Position numbers and translations under genes: made by a program
Shown: positions 18,246 through 26,808 of the stretch, in pieces
Layout: every line of letters starts with the position of its first letter
Position numbering within the stretch: position 1 is the stretch's first letter
Origin: Clostridioides difficile ATCC 9689 = DSM 1296
GTDB lineage: Bacteria > Bacillota > Clostridia > Peptostreptococcales > Peptostreptococcaceae
Length of the DNA: 64,000 bases
Assembly: GCF_001077535.1 (NCBI RefSeq)
Contig: NZ_CP011968.1
Span: 806,001-870,000 of the forward strand
Direction of reading: 5' to 3'
Notes under the pieces: model-generated
Database searches by the model: none
Told to the model about the DNA's origin: nothing
The model's input: the letters and a program-made list of their open reading frames with translations, nothing else

Positions 18246-19568
18246 ATGAAAATACTTTATGTAGGACCAGGTATGGTAATCGATAAAATACTAGCAGTAA
18301 GTAAAAAGAATTTTCCTAATATTGAAGCAGATTTTCTTAGATATGATAGATATATTGAAGTACCTGATTTATTGGAAAAATATAGAGGTAGAGTGGATGC
18401 AGTTCTTTTTACAGGTAAGTCGCCATTTAAATTTTTTGAAAAAAGACAAAAAGATTTTGTATTGTCTGATTATATTCCTAGACATGAAACAACATTGTAC
18501 AGAGTGTTGCTTGAAATTACATATTTGCTTAAATTCGATATTAGTAGACTTAGTATAGGTACTTATGATAAGGCTATGATGAAGAGATTGTATAAAGAAA
18601 TTGGAGTTGAATTTAAGGATGAACATATGTTTTTTGCAGAGCAAAAGTATTTAGAAGAGGACTATATAAAGTTTGTGCTTGAATTTCATAAATATAATTA
18701 TCAAAATAATGATGTATGTTGTTGTATTACAGGTCTTGAAGAGGCCTATCATATAATGAAAAAAGATAATATTCCAGTAGTTTTAGCCTTGCCTTCTGAG
18801 GACGTAATGGTGCAAAGTATAAAAAACATTCAGATGCGTTATATTGCAAAGAAAAACAATGAGAATCAGATTATTGTTCTTGCTATTAAACTGAACATGC
18901 CTTCAGAATATTCACTAATGAAGGAAGATGAGTACGCTTATCTTTCACAAAGGATTAAGATTCTTGATAAACTATACCATTTCAATAGCCGTATAGATGG
19001 TGTTTTGGTAGAGCAGAGTAGAAGTGAATTTATGATTTTTACAACTAAAAAAATACTTGAGTTAGAAACAAAGAAATACAGAGATATTTATTTGTTGGAT
19101 ATGATTCGTGAAGTTTCAGTTATAAACACTTATATAGGAATTGGTTATGGAAAAACAGCAAATGAAGCTAAATTTAACGCTTATGAGAGTATTAAGATGG
19201 CTCAAAGTCAAAAAAATGATGCAGCATATGTAGTTTTTGAAAATGGAGAAATTATGGGACCACTAAAGCCAAATCCTACTGTCAAAGAGAAAAATAGTTT
19301 TGATGAACGTTTTTATCAAATTGCTACAGAGACAGGGCTAAGTGCTAATACTGTATATAAAGTATTCAATAAAATAATAAATAGTGGAAAAACTGAATTT
19401 ACATCAAAGGAATTAGCTACTATATGTGGTGTAAGTATTAGAACTATGGACAGGATTATACTTAGATTGTGTGATTCTGGTTATTGTGAGGTAGTGAGTG
19501 AACAGCTTATGAGCAAGTATGGTAGACCCAGTAGAATATTACGTTTTAAACCTTTTCTGTTGTTTTAA
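18246..19568 (+). CDS. Multidomain transcriptional regulator with winged-helix C-terminus
   Basis: This 440-residue protein is not a standard one-domain regulator. The first 200 or so residues form a receptor-like region beginning MKILYVGPGMVIDKI. The middle (about 210-345) ends in a block IGIGYGKTANEAKFNAYESI that resembles the nucleotide-binding signature of GTP cyclohydrolase III or degenerate GGDEF/cyclase-fold domains. The last 80 residues contain a helix-turn-helix (TSKELATICGVSIRTMDRI) ending in a wing. It sits alone between the deacylase operon and the SnoaL-like genes, so it probably controls one or both. The ligand is unknown. Confidence 0.65.
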   Translation: MKILYVGPGMVIDKILAVSKKNFPNIEADFLRYDRYIEVPDLLEKYRGRVDAVLFTGKSPFKFFEKRQKDFVLSDYIPRHETTLYRVLLEITYLLKFDISRLSIGTYDKAMMKRLYKEIGVEFKDEHMFFAEQKYLEEDYIKFVLEFHKYNYQNNDVCCCITGLEEAYHIMKKDNIPVVLALPSEDVMVQSIKNIQMRYIAKKNNENQIIVLAIKLNMPSEYSLMKEDEYAYLSQRIKILDKLYHFNSRIDGVLVEQSRSEFMIFTTKKILELETKKYRDIYLLDMIREVSVINTYIGIGYGKTANEAKFNAYESIKMAQSQKNDAAYVVFENGEIMGPLKPNPTVKEKNSFDERFYQIATETGLSANTVYKVFNKIINSGKTEFTSKELATICGVSIRTMDRIILRLCDSGYCEVVSEQLMSKYGRPSRILRFKPFLLF

Positions 19569-19764
19569 ATAGATATAAGTCAAAAATTAAATTTTTATGA
19601 TAACATTTTCTTTACAACTTTTTAGATATATGTTAATATTTAGAAAAATGCATATGTATTCATAAAATAAACTCAAAACAGCTAAAAAATCATTAAAAAG
19701 GAAATCGTATGCATAAAATGAGAAAGTTAATTTATAACTTAAATAAATCTGGGAGGAGATAATT

Positions 19765-20772
19765 ATGGGAAAATATCAGGATTCAAAAAAAGTTGTAAGA
19801 AATTATTTTGAAGCATTAGAAAATGCTACTGGGGATGAGGTTGAAAATGTCTTAAAGCAACATATGAAATCAGATTATAACTGGAAAGGTGTGTATCCAT
19901 TTCGTGAACAAGAAGGCACTGAAAATGTAGCAGATGTATTTTGGAAGCCTTTAAAAAAATCATTGAGTAATATGCAAAGACGACAAGATATTTTCATTGC
20001 AGGAACAAATGAGATTGACAATAGTGAATGGGTAATGAGTATGGGGCATTTTATGGGACTTTTTGATAAGGATTGGCTTGGCATTAAACATACTCGCAAA
20101 ATGATTAGTTTAAGATATGCAGAATTTAACTGTGTTCAAGATGGTAAAATTGCTAAAACTGGATTATTTGTAGATATAATTGGGTTTATGATTCAAGCAG
20201 GAGTTAATCCATTGCCACCACAAACAGGTTCATATTTTGTATATCCAGGGCCAATTGACCATAATGGATTACTTTTTGAAGATGCAGATGAAGTTGAAGG
20301 AGTAAAAACTTTAGCACTAGTAAATAAAATGGTAGATGATTTATCTGAATTAAATGAAAGTGGTGCTATGGGATGCCCACCAGAAATACTTGAAAAATCT
20401 TGGGCTAAAGATATGATTTGGTATGGTCCAGGTGGAATTGGTGCTTCTTATACTATACCTAGATATCAAGAGCAACACCAGCTACCATTTAGAAATAATT
20501 TAAAAGGAAAGACTTTTAATGGGCATGTATGTAGATTTGCAGAAGGTAATTTTGCTTGTTTCTTTGGATGGCCTAATCTGACTAATGTACCATGTGGAGG
20601 TTTTTTAGGATTACCAGGTGGAGAGGTTAAAGCAGATATGCAAGTTGTTGATGTTTATTATCGTAAGGGCGATAAACTTCAAGAAAACTGGGTGTTAATT
20701 GATATTCCTTATTGGTTGAAACAACAAGGGCTTGATATTCTTGAGAGAACTAAAAGTATTTTTAATGCTTAG
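19765..20772 (+). CDS. Double SnoaL-like (NTF2-fold) protein
   Basis: This 335-residue protein contains two NTF2/SnoaL-like cone domains. The first (about 8-150) has YNWKGVYPFREQEGTENV and the GHFMGLF/DWLGIKHT pattern. The second (about 185-325) has MIWYGPGGIGASY and related strands. The family includes polyketide cyclases and dehydratases such as BaiE, but the catalytic residues of those enzymes cannot be assigned here. GGGAGGAG precedes the ATG. It is followed after 37 bases by a second double SnoaL-like gene, so the two proteins may act together on one small-molecule substrate. Confidence 0.75.
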   Translation: MGKYQDSKKVVRNYFEALENATGDEVENVLKQHMKSDYNWKGVYPFREQEGTENVADVFWKPLKKSLSNMQRRQDIFIAGTNEIDNSEWVMSMGHFMGLFDKDWLGIKHTRKMISLRYAEFNCVQDGKIAKTGLFVDIIGFMIQAGVNPLPPQTGSYFVYPGPIDHNGLLFEDADEVEGVKTLALVNKMVDDLSELNESGAMGCPPEILEKSWAKDMIWYGPGGIGASYTIPRYQEQHQLPFRNNLKGKTFNGHVCRFAEGNFACFFGWPNLTNVPCGGFLGLPGGEVKADMQVVDVYYRKGDKLQENWVLIDIPYWLKQQGLDILERTKSIFNA

Positions 20773-20809
20773 TTATGCATACGTATTCTAAAACAAAGGG
20801 GGATATAAA

Positions 20810-22222
20810 GTGGCATCTACCAACAAAAATAATGCAACAAGTAAAGAGGAAGAAAAAGAAGTTTCTACAAGTGGGCTTGAATCATGTACGGTTAAAGAAA
20901 ACAAAGCTAAAATGAATCAAACTAATTTTAGTAATATAAATGAAAATCAAACAAATGAGAATAAAACGAACACATATAAAGGAAATATAGATAAAGGGAA
21001 TATAGATAAAACAAACACAAATAAATCCGACATAAATAAAGTTAACATAGATACAGTGGATACAGATAAATTAAATACAAATACTCTTACTAAAAAAAAT
21101 AAAAAAGTTATATTTAAGGGGGAAGATAATATGTCATCTACAAAAATTTACTATGGAGATTCATTAGAAGTAACGCCTGTTGGAGTAATGGATTACAATG
21201 ATTTTTCAAAACAGACAAAAAGGGAACAGGAAATACCTGGATTTGATTCTAAGTATAGAGATTTTGTAGATTATATTATGAAGATTACACATAATATCTG
21301 GGAAGAAAAAGGTATAGGTGTTATTTATGATACATATCACAATAATGTTACAATGCATTGTGGCTCTTCAAATTTAGTTGGTATTAAAGATGTTATTTCC
21401 AATACTCTTCAAACATTACATGCGTTTCCTGATAGAAGATTAATTGGTCAAAATGTAATATGGTCTAACTTTGGTGCTGATGGTTTTTTATCTTCTCACC
21501 GTGTTTTGTCTACAGCAACTAACTTAGGTGATAGTAATTTTGGACCAGCAACAGGTAGAAAAATAAACTTTAGAACTGTAATTGATTGTGCCACAACTAA
21601 CAATAGAATCCACGAAGAATGGTTGGTTAGAGATAATTTATGGATTGTTACTCAATTAGGATTAAACCCTCAGGAAGTAGCAAAGGGTATGGCAAAGGCA
21701 AGTGAATCTAAAGTGCTTAGTTTACAATCAACTTATGGTATCTGTGAATCTATGGATGGTCAATTTATGCCAACTAAGTATCAAGCAAAAGATGATTCTG
21801 TTGGCGAAATGATGCTTGAAATGACAAGCCGCATTTATAATTATAAGTATATAAATGAAGTTAAAAAATACTATCATGATAATGCAGTAGTACATTTTAT
21901 ATGTGATAAAGATTTAAATGGCTATGATGAGATTCAAGGAATGATTGTAAGTTTACTTGCATCAATTCCAAATGGAAGTTATGAAGTGGAAAGAGTAACT
22001 TGTAATCAAAGAGAAAAAAATGAAGGTTATGATGTATCTGTAAGATGGAGATTACGTGGAATAAATGAAGGTATAGGATTTTTTGGACAGCCTTCTGGAA
22101 AGCATATAGAAGTAATGGGAATCAATCATTATCATATACTACAAGGTAAAGTAAAGGAGGAGTGGATAACTTTTGATGGTATGGATGTATTAAAACAAAT
22201 GTATATGGGAGTAGAAGAATAA
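20810..22222 (+). CDS. Double SnoaL-like protein with repeat-derived N-terminal extension
   Basis: The core of about 363 residues (from MSSTKIYYG at 21131) carries two NTF2/SnoaL-like domains and is a distant relative of the preceding gene product. In front lie 107 codons of Asn/Lys/Thr/Asp-rich low-complexity sequence (such as NIDKGNIDKTNTNKS) with no fold. Both the GTG at 20810 and the ATG at 21131 have a GGGGGA-type ribosome binding site. The two start regions are similar to each other, encoding MASTNKN and MSSTKIY. The extension therefore looks like a duplicated start region separated by in-frame repetitive DNA. Either or both starts may be used. Confidence 0.72.
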   Translation: MASTNKNNATSKEEEKEVSTSGLESCTVKENKAKMNQTNFSNINENQTNENKTNTYKGNIDKGNIDKTNTNKSDINKVNIDTVDTDKLNTNTLTKKNKKVIFKGEDNMSSTKIYYGDSLEVTPVGVMDYNDFSKQTKREQEIPGFDSKYRDFVDYIMKITHNIWEEKGIGVIYDTYHNNVTMHCGSSNLVGIKDVISNTLQTLHAFPDRRLIGQNVIWSNFGADGFLSSHRVLSTATNLGDSNFGPATGRKINFRTVIDCATTNNRIHEEWLVRDNLWIVTQLGLNPQEVAKGMAKASESKVLSLQSTYGICESMDGQFMPTKYQAKDDSVGEMMLEMTSRIYNYKYINEVKKYYHDNAVVHFICDKDLNGYDEIQGMIVSLLASIPNGSYEVERVTCNQREKNEGYDVSVRWRLRGINEGIGFFGQPSGKHIEVMGINHYHILQGKVKEEWITFDGMDVLKQMYMGVEE

Positions 22223-22363
22223 AGCTGTTTAGAGTATAAATAGTTTTGAAATATATAGGGAAGTATTGCTTTATAAAATTTAAGTGGGGAATGTATATGA
22301 AAAATAGATGTTTAAACTTTTAGCAAAATTATGACTAAATTTAAAAGGGGGAATTATAAAAAT

Positions 22364-23629
22364 ATGAAAACAACGGTTGAAATAGAAAATGATATCATAT
22401 TAGGAAAAGACTATTCAAACCTAAAAAGAGGAATTGCATTTTTTTCAATTGCTTTAATATACTTTTTTTATTGCTACAATTTTATGGTGGGTACTTTTAT
22501 TAAACCAACAATGATTTATGCTTTAGCAGATGGGGGATTTGGTTTTTCATTAAAACAAACAGAAGAAATATTTGCAGTTATGTCTTTTGGTACAATTCCA
22601 GGTACATTTATTTTTGGGGTGATTTCTACAAAAATTGGGAAGAAGAGGACTTTAATTAGCGTTGCTTTACTGATTGGATTGACAACATTTATACCAATGT
22701 TATCTCCTACAAATATTATGTTATGGAAAATAGCACGTTTGTGTACAGGAGTAGTGTTGGGAGGCGTATTTGGAACAGCTATGCCTTTAGTTGCAGATAT
22801 GTTTCCAAGTAAATATCGTGGTAAGTTAGCTGCTATATTAACTGCTTTATTTTCATTAGCAATGATTTTTGGTGGGAAAGTATATGGCGTTTTAGGTGAT
22901 GCAAATTGGCAAATATTGATGTATACTGCGATTATACCACCTATAGTTGGAGCTATCTTAGCAATCTTCTTTGTGCCAGATGATTTGGAGTATACAAAGG
23001 AATTAGTTAAAAAGGGAAAAGAAACTGGTGAAAAGATTAGCTATATAAGTATGTATAAGGGAAAATACTTATGGATTGGATTGGGAACGATTCTTTTATC
23101 AGGTGCAAATTTTACAGCATATTCAGCATTTTCAAATAATGCAACTACATACCTAGTGACAGGAATAGGAATGTCAGCAGCAGTGGCTGGGTCTATATAT
23201 AGTTTACAAGGAATTGGTCAATTAGTAGGATATTTATTCTGGGGTTCAATTGCAGATAAATTTGGAAGAAAAATACCTTTTATAGGTATGGCATTAGCAG
23301 CAGTGTTTGTTTTTATATATACAAAATTAGGTGGAGATAATACAACAACATTCTATATGATATCAGTATTACTAGGTGTTGCTGTTGGATATTCTGGAGC
23401 ATGGGGAGCATACTACACAGAGTTGTTCCCAAGTAAATATCGTTCGTTGTCATCTGGTATGTCATTTAATGGAGGAAGGATTATATCTACGTTTGCAATA
23501 CCTGCTATAGCTGGTACAGCTTCTGGTACTTTAGGTATGATGACTATCTTTTACATATCAATCGCAGTCTTTGTAGCAGGTGCTATTGTATGGTTATTCT
23601 TACCAGAGACGTTAAATAATAAAAAATAA
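22364..23629 (+). CDS. MFS transporter
   Basis: This 421-residue protein has about twelve membrane spans and the major-facilitator loop 2-3 motif GVISTKIGKKR, repeated in the second half as GSIADKFGRK. PSKYRGK and PSKYRS follow TM4 and TM10, as in sugar/organic-acid porters of the family. The ATG at 22364 (MKTTVEIE) is preferred to the one at 22331 because AAAAGGGGG lies between them. It probably takes up a carboxylate or sugar-like substrate handled by the SnoaL-like proteins. That link rests on position only. Confidence 0.82.
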   Translation: MKTTVEIENDIILGKDYSNLKRGIAFFSIALIYFFYCYNFMVGTFIKPTMIYALADGGFGFSLKQTEEIFAVMSFGTIPGTFIFGVISTKIGKKRTLISVALLIGLTTFIPMLSPTNIMLWKIARLCTGVVLGGVFGTAMPLVADMFPSKYRGKLAAILTALFSLAMIFGGKVYGVLGDANWQILMYTAIIPPIVGAILAIFFVPDDLEYTKELVKKGKETGEKISYISMYKGKYLWIGLGTILLSGANFTAYSAFSNNATTYLVTGIGMSAAVAGSIYSLQGIGQLVGYLFWGSIADKFGRKIPFIGMALAAVFVFIYTKLGGDNTTTFYMISVLLGVAVGYSGAWGAYYTELFPSKYRSLSSGMSFNGGRIISTFAIPAIAGTASGTLGMMTIFYISIAVFVAGAIVWLFLPETLNNKK

Positions 23630-23670
23630 AATACTAGGAATTTATTTTGTTACTTAGAAAGGGGTGGCTT

Positions 23671-25269
23671 ATGATTTCATCAATTGATGTATGTATTATA
23701 ATAGGATATTTGCTATTAATGTTAGTTATTGGTTATTATTCAGGAAAAGATAATAAAAATCAAGAAGATTATTTCTTGGCAGGTAGGTCAATGCCATGGA
23801 TTCCAATTGCTTTATCAGTTGCAGCTACTATGATTAGTGCAAATGGCTTTATAGGTGGTCCTGGATGGGCATATGTAGATGGAATGTATCCAGTAATGGT
23901 TAATATTACAGTACCTTTAGCAATATTTTTTGCACTGAGCATTACCACCCCAGTTATCTATAAATTAAAAATAACCTCTATATATGAATATATGGGACTT
24001 CGTTTAGGAAATTATTCAAGAGGATTAACTATTATTCAATTTTTTATTAATTCATTGATTCAAGCTAGTTCTATGGTATATATTCCAGTGCTTATTATTC
24101 AAATGATTACTGGCTGGTCACTTTATGCTTTAGTCCCAATAGTTGTACTTGTATCAATTATATATACTCTATTAGGTGGGATTAAGGCAGTTATATGGAC
24201 TGATAGTATTCAAATGATAGTAGTAATAAGTGCTGTATTTATAGTAATTATTGTAGCCTTAAAAGGAATGAATCTAAGTTTCTTTGATACATTACAAATT
24301 GCACAACAGAGTGGAAAATTAAATACATTTGATTTCAGTAGGGATATTTCAGTGACAAATACTTTTTGGGCTACTTTAATTGGTGGAACTGTAATGTGGA
24401 TAAGATACTTTTGTTTTGACCAATCTCAAGTACAAAGAGTTTTAACATCTAAATCTTTAAAATGTGCAAAAAATTCTTTTGTAGTTAGTGCATTTGTTAT
24501 GAATTTAGTTTACTACTTTATGCTATTGGTAGGAGTAATTTTATTTGTTTTTTATGGGGGAAGGACATTTGAAACTTCAAATGAAATAATGATTACTTTT
24601 ATTTTAAATGAACTTCCAGTAGGAGCCATTGGAATTATTATTGCAGGTGTGTTTGCAGCAGCAATGTCTAGTATCGACTCTATATTAAACAGTATGACAA
24701 CTGTTTTTACGAAGGATATTTATGAGTTTTATTTCAAAAAAGATAACAAAGAATCATCATTAAAAGTTACAATGATTATAACTGTAGTTATAGGAGTTGT
24801 TATGACAGGTTTTATTATTATGGGATTTGGAGGAAGCATCAAATCAATTCTTGACCTTGTTGGTAACTATATCTCATACTTTGCTGGACCAGCTACAGGT
24901 GCATTTGTACTAGCAATGTTTACATATAAAGCTAATGATAAAGGAGTATCTATTGGTTTTATTGTAGGGTTAGTTTTAGGATTTTTTATTTCTAATAAAT
25001 ATAATGTGAGTTGGTTGTGGAATCCAGCAATAGGTGCTACAATAACATTGATATTTGGATATATTTTTAGTGTCATTTTAAAGAAAAATCATAATGCAGA
25101 TGATATTAAAAAATACACTGCATTTGGTATGAGAAATCACCTTATTTCTCAAGGAATGGATAAAGTAGATGGAGTATCTATAGTGCCATTTTCTTTAGGT
25201 AAACAAGAACTAATTGTATTAGCTTTTTTTATTATCCAATATATTATATTATTTTTGATACAATTTTAA
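23671..25269 (+). CDS. Sodium:solute symporter (SSS family)
   Basis: This protein of about 532 residues has thirteen or so membrane spans. It contains SSS-family signatures: the N-terminal DYFLAGRSMPW, the ISANGFIGGPGWAY segment and the GVFAAAMSSIDSILNSMTT stretch carrying the conserved sodium-site serines. The ATG at 23671 follows AAAGGGG, while the upstream in-frame TTG at 23647 lies before that site. Two unrelated secondary carriers in a row (MFS then SSS) suggest uptake of more than one substrate, or uptake plus product exchange. It ends 35 bases before the LacI-type regulator gene. Confidence 0.87.
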   Translation: MISSIDVCIIIGYLLLMLVIGYYSGKDNKNQEDYFLAGRSMPWIPIALSVAATMISANGFIGGPGWAYVDGMYPVMVNITVPLAIFFALSITTPVIYKLKITSIYEYMGLRLGNYSRGLTIIQFFINSLIQASSMVYIPVLIIQMITGWSLYALVPIVVLVSIIYTLLGGIKAVIWTDSIQMIVVISAVFIVIIVALKGMNLSFFDTLQIAQQSGKLNTFDFSRDISVTNTFWATLIGGTVMWIRYFCFDQSQVQRVLTSKSLKCAKNSFVVSAFVMNLVYYFMLLVGVILFVFYGGRTFETSNEIMITFILNELPVGAIGIIIAGVFAAAMSSIDSILNSMTTVFTKDIYEFYFKKDNKESSLKVTMIITVVIGVVMTGFIIMGFGGSIKSILDLVGNYISYFAGPATGAFVLAMFTYKANDKGVSIGFIVGLVLGFFISNKYNVSWLWNPAIGATITLIFGYIFSVILKKNHNADDIKKYTAFGMRNHLISQGMDKVDGVSIVPFSLGKQELIVLAFFIIQYIILFLIQF

Positions 25270-25303
25270 GAAGAAATACTAGATATTTAAGGAGAAATAC
25301 TAA

Positions 25304-26326
25304 ATGAATCAAAAGAAAGTTCATTATAATAAATCGGCTACCTCAAAAGATGTTGCAAGATTGGCAGGAGTATCTCAATCATCTGTTTCAAGAGCATTTG
25401 GTAGTGCAAATGGAAAGGGCGTAAAACCTGAAGTAAGAGAAAGAATTTTTCGTGTAGCAAACGAAATAGGATATGTTCCTAATTTGGTAGCACGGGGAAT
25501 GATTAGTGGAAAAACTAATGTTATAGGATTGATAGTTGGTGATAGTCTAGGTCCATTTTACAATAGAATTATCAATTTATTTGTAGAAAAAATTCAAGAG
25601 ATAGGTAAACAGTGTCTCGTTTTTAAAGTTCCTAGACAACAAAGTATAGATAGTATAATTTCAAAAGTAATTCAGTTTCAAGTAGAAGCTGTGATTATTA
25701 CAGCTTCGGCCATGAATAAGGTGATGGCTGAGACTTGTGAAGAAAACAATATTCCTGTGATTCTTTTTAATCGTTTTATACCTGGTATAAAAATAAGTAC
25801 AGTCTATGTAGACCCAATTGAAGGTGGGGGAATGGCTGCTGAATATCTGCTTAAGAAAGGTCATAAGAATATAGGATATATTCAATTTACGAGAGAAACA
25901 AGTGAAGAAATGGAAAAGAAAATTGGATTTTATTCTAAGTTAAGACAAAGTGGGATTCATAATCTTAAAGAAGAATCTGCAAACTATGATTATGATTCTG
26001 GATATGAAGCAGGTAAGAGAATGTTAGCATTATCAAATCCTCCAACAGCAATTTTTTGCACAAGTGACTTGATAGCTATTGGTGTAATGGATGCTGCAAG
26101 GTTTGAGTACAAGTTGAGGGTGCCAGAGGATTTATCAGTGATAGGATATGATGATATTCAAATGGCTTCATGGAAGAGTTATAATTTAACGACGATTAGA
26201 CAGCCACTAGATTTGTTGATTGAAAAAACAATTAACATACTTAAGTCCTTATTAAATGAAGAAAATCCAGAGTCAGTCGTTGAAATGTTAAAACCTGAAT
26301 TGATTGAAAGAGGTTCTACACTTTAA
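25304..26326 (+). CDS. LacI/GalR-family transcriptional regulator
   Basis: This 340-residue protein has the LacI N-terminal HTH (TSKDVARLAGVSQSSVSRAF) and hinge region, followed by a periplasmic-binding-protein-like ligand domain with NVIGLIVGDSLGPFY, PTAIFCTSDLIAIGVMDA and VIGYDDIQMASW. The C-terminal tetramerisation helix of LacI itself is absent. AAGGAG precedes the ATG. As last gene of the SnoaL/MFS/SSS run it is the likely local repressor. The stop codon already forms part of the first unit of the 19-bp repeat that follows. Confidence 0.88.
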   Translation: MNQKKVHYNKSATSKDVARLAGVSQSSVSRAFGSANGKGVKPEVRERIFRVANEIGYVPNLVARGMISGKTNVIGLIVGDSLGPFYNRIINLFVEKIQEIGKQCLVFKVPRQQSIDSIISKVIQFQVEAVIITASAMNKVMAETCEENNIPVILFNRFIPGIKISTVYVDPIEGGGMAAEYLLKKGHKNIGYIQFTRETSEEMEKKIGFYSKLRQSGIHNLKEESANYDYDSGYEAGKRMLALSNPPTAIFCTSDLIAIGVMDAARFEYKLRVPEDLSVIGYDDIQMASWKSYNLTTIRQPLDLLIEKTINILKSLLNEENPESVVEMLKPELIERGSTL

Positions 26327-26474
26327 GTGGTAGATATTTAATTAAGTGATAGATATTTAATTAAGTGGTAGATATTTAATTAAGTGGTAGATATTTAATT
26401 AAGTGGTAGATATTTAATTAAGTGGTAGATATTTAATTAAGTAGTAGATACCTAATTAAGTTGTAGATATCTGA
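26325..26474. repeat. 19-bp tandem repeat, 8 copies
   Basis: Eight head-to-tail units of AAGTGGTAGATATTTAATT start at 26325, 26344, 26363 and so on. The first units are near-perfect and the last two degenerate. The array begins inside the stop codon of the LacI-type gene, so its unit may derive from the 3' end of that gene. Confidence 0.95.
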
Positions 26475-26678
26475 TAAGAAATTTTTAAGTTTTCAATCGT
26501 TCTAAATTGTGAGTATAAAAATCTACTAAATTTAGTTATGTAAAATATAAATTATAGGTGTAGAAACTAGGCTACTAGCTTTTATACCACTTCAAACATT
26601 ACTGGAGGTAGTTAAGTTTACAGCAGTTTAGTTTTATGTAGATATAATATTCTGTAAATAGACAAAATTAAAATATGT

Positions 26679-26722
26679 AAGTGTCTCAAAATGAAATTTT
26701 TAGTTTATGAGGCACTTTTTTG
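26679..26722 (+). terminator. Intrinsic terminator of the LacI-type gene transcript
   Basis: AAGTGTCTCA (26679-26688) pairs with TGAGGCACTT (26708-26717) and is followed by a T run. Sequence between the 19-bp repeat and this hairpin has no other supported feature. Confidence 0.8.
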
Positions 26723-26756
26723 TATAAAATCAAATGTATTTTTATAACTTTAACAA

Positions 26757-26795
26757 TAAAAAGAGGCTTATCTCTATTTTGAGACAGCCTCAAAT
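26757..26795 (-). terminator. Intrinsic terminator of the FtsH-like gene
   Basis: Read on the minus strand, GAGGCTGTCTC pairs with GAGATAAGCCTC, followed by TTTTT. It lies 15 bases after the stop codon. Confidence 0.8.
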
Positions 26796-26808
26796 TTTTA
26801 AAACTATA

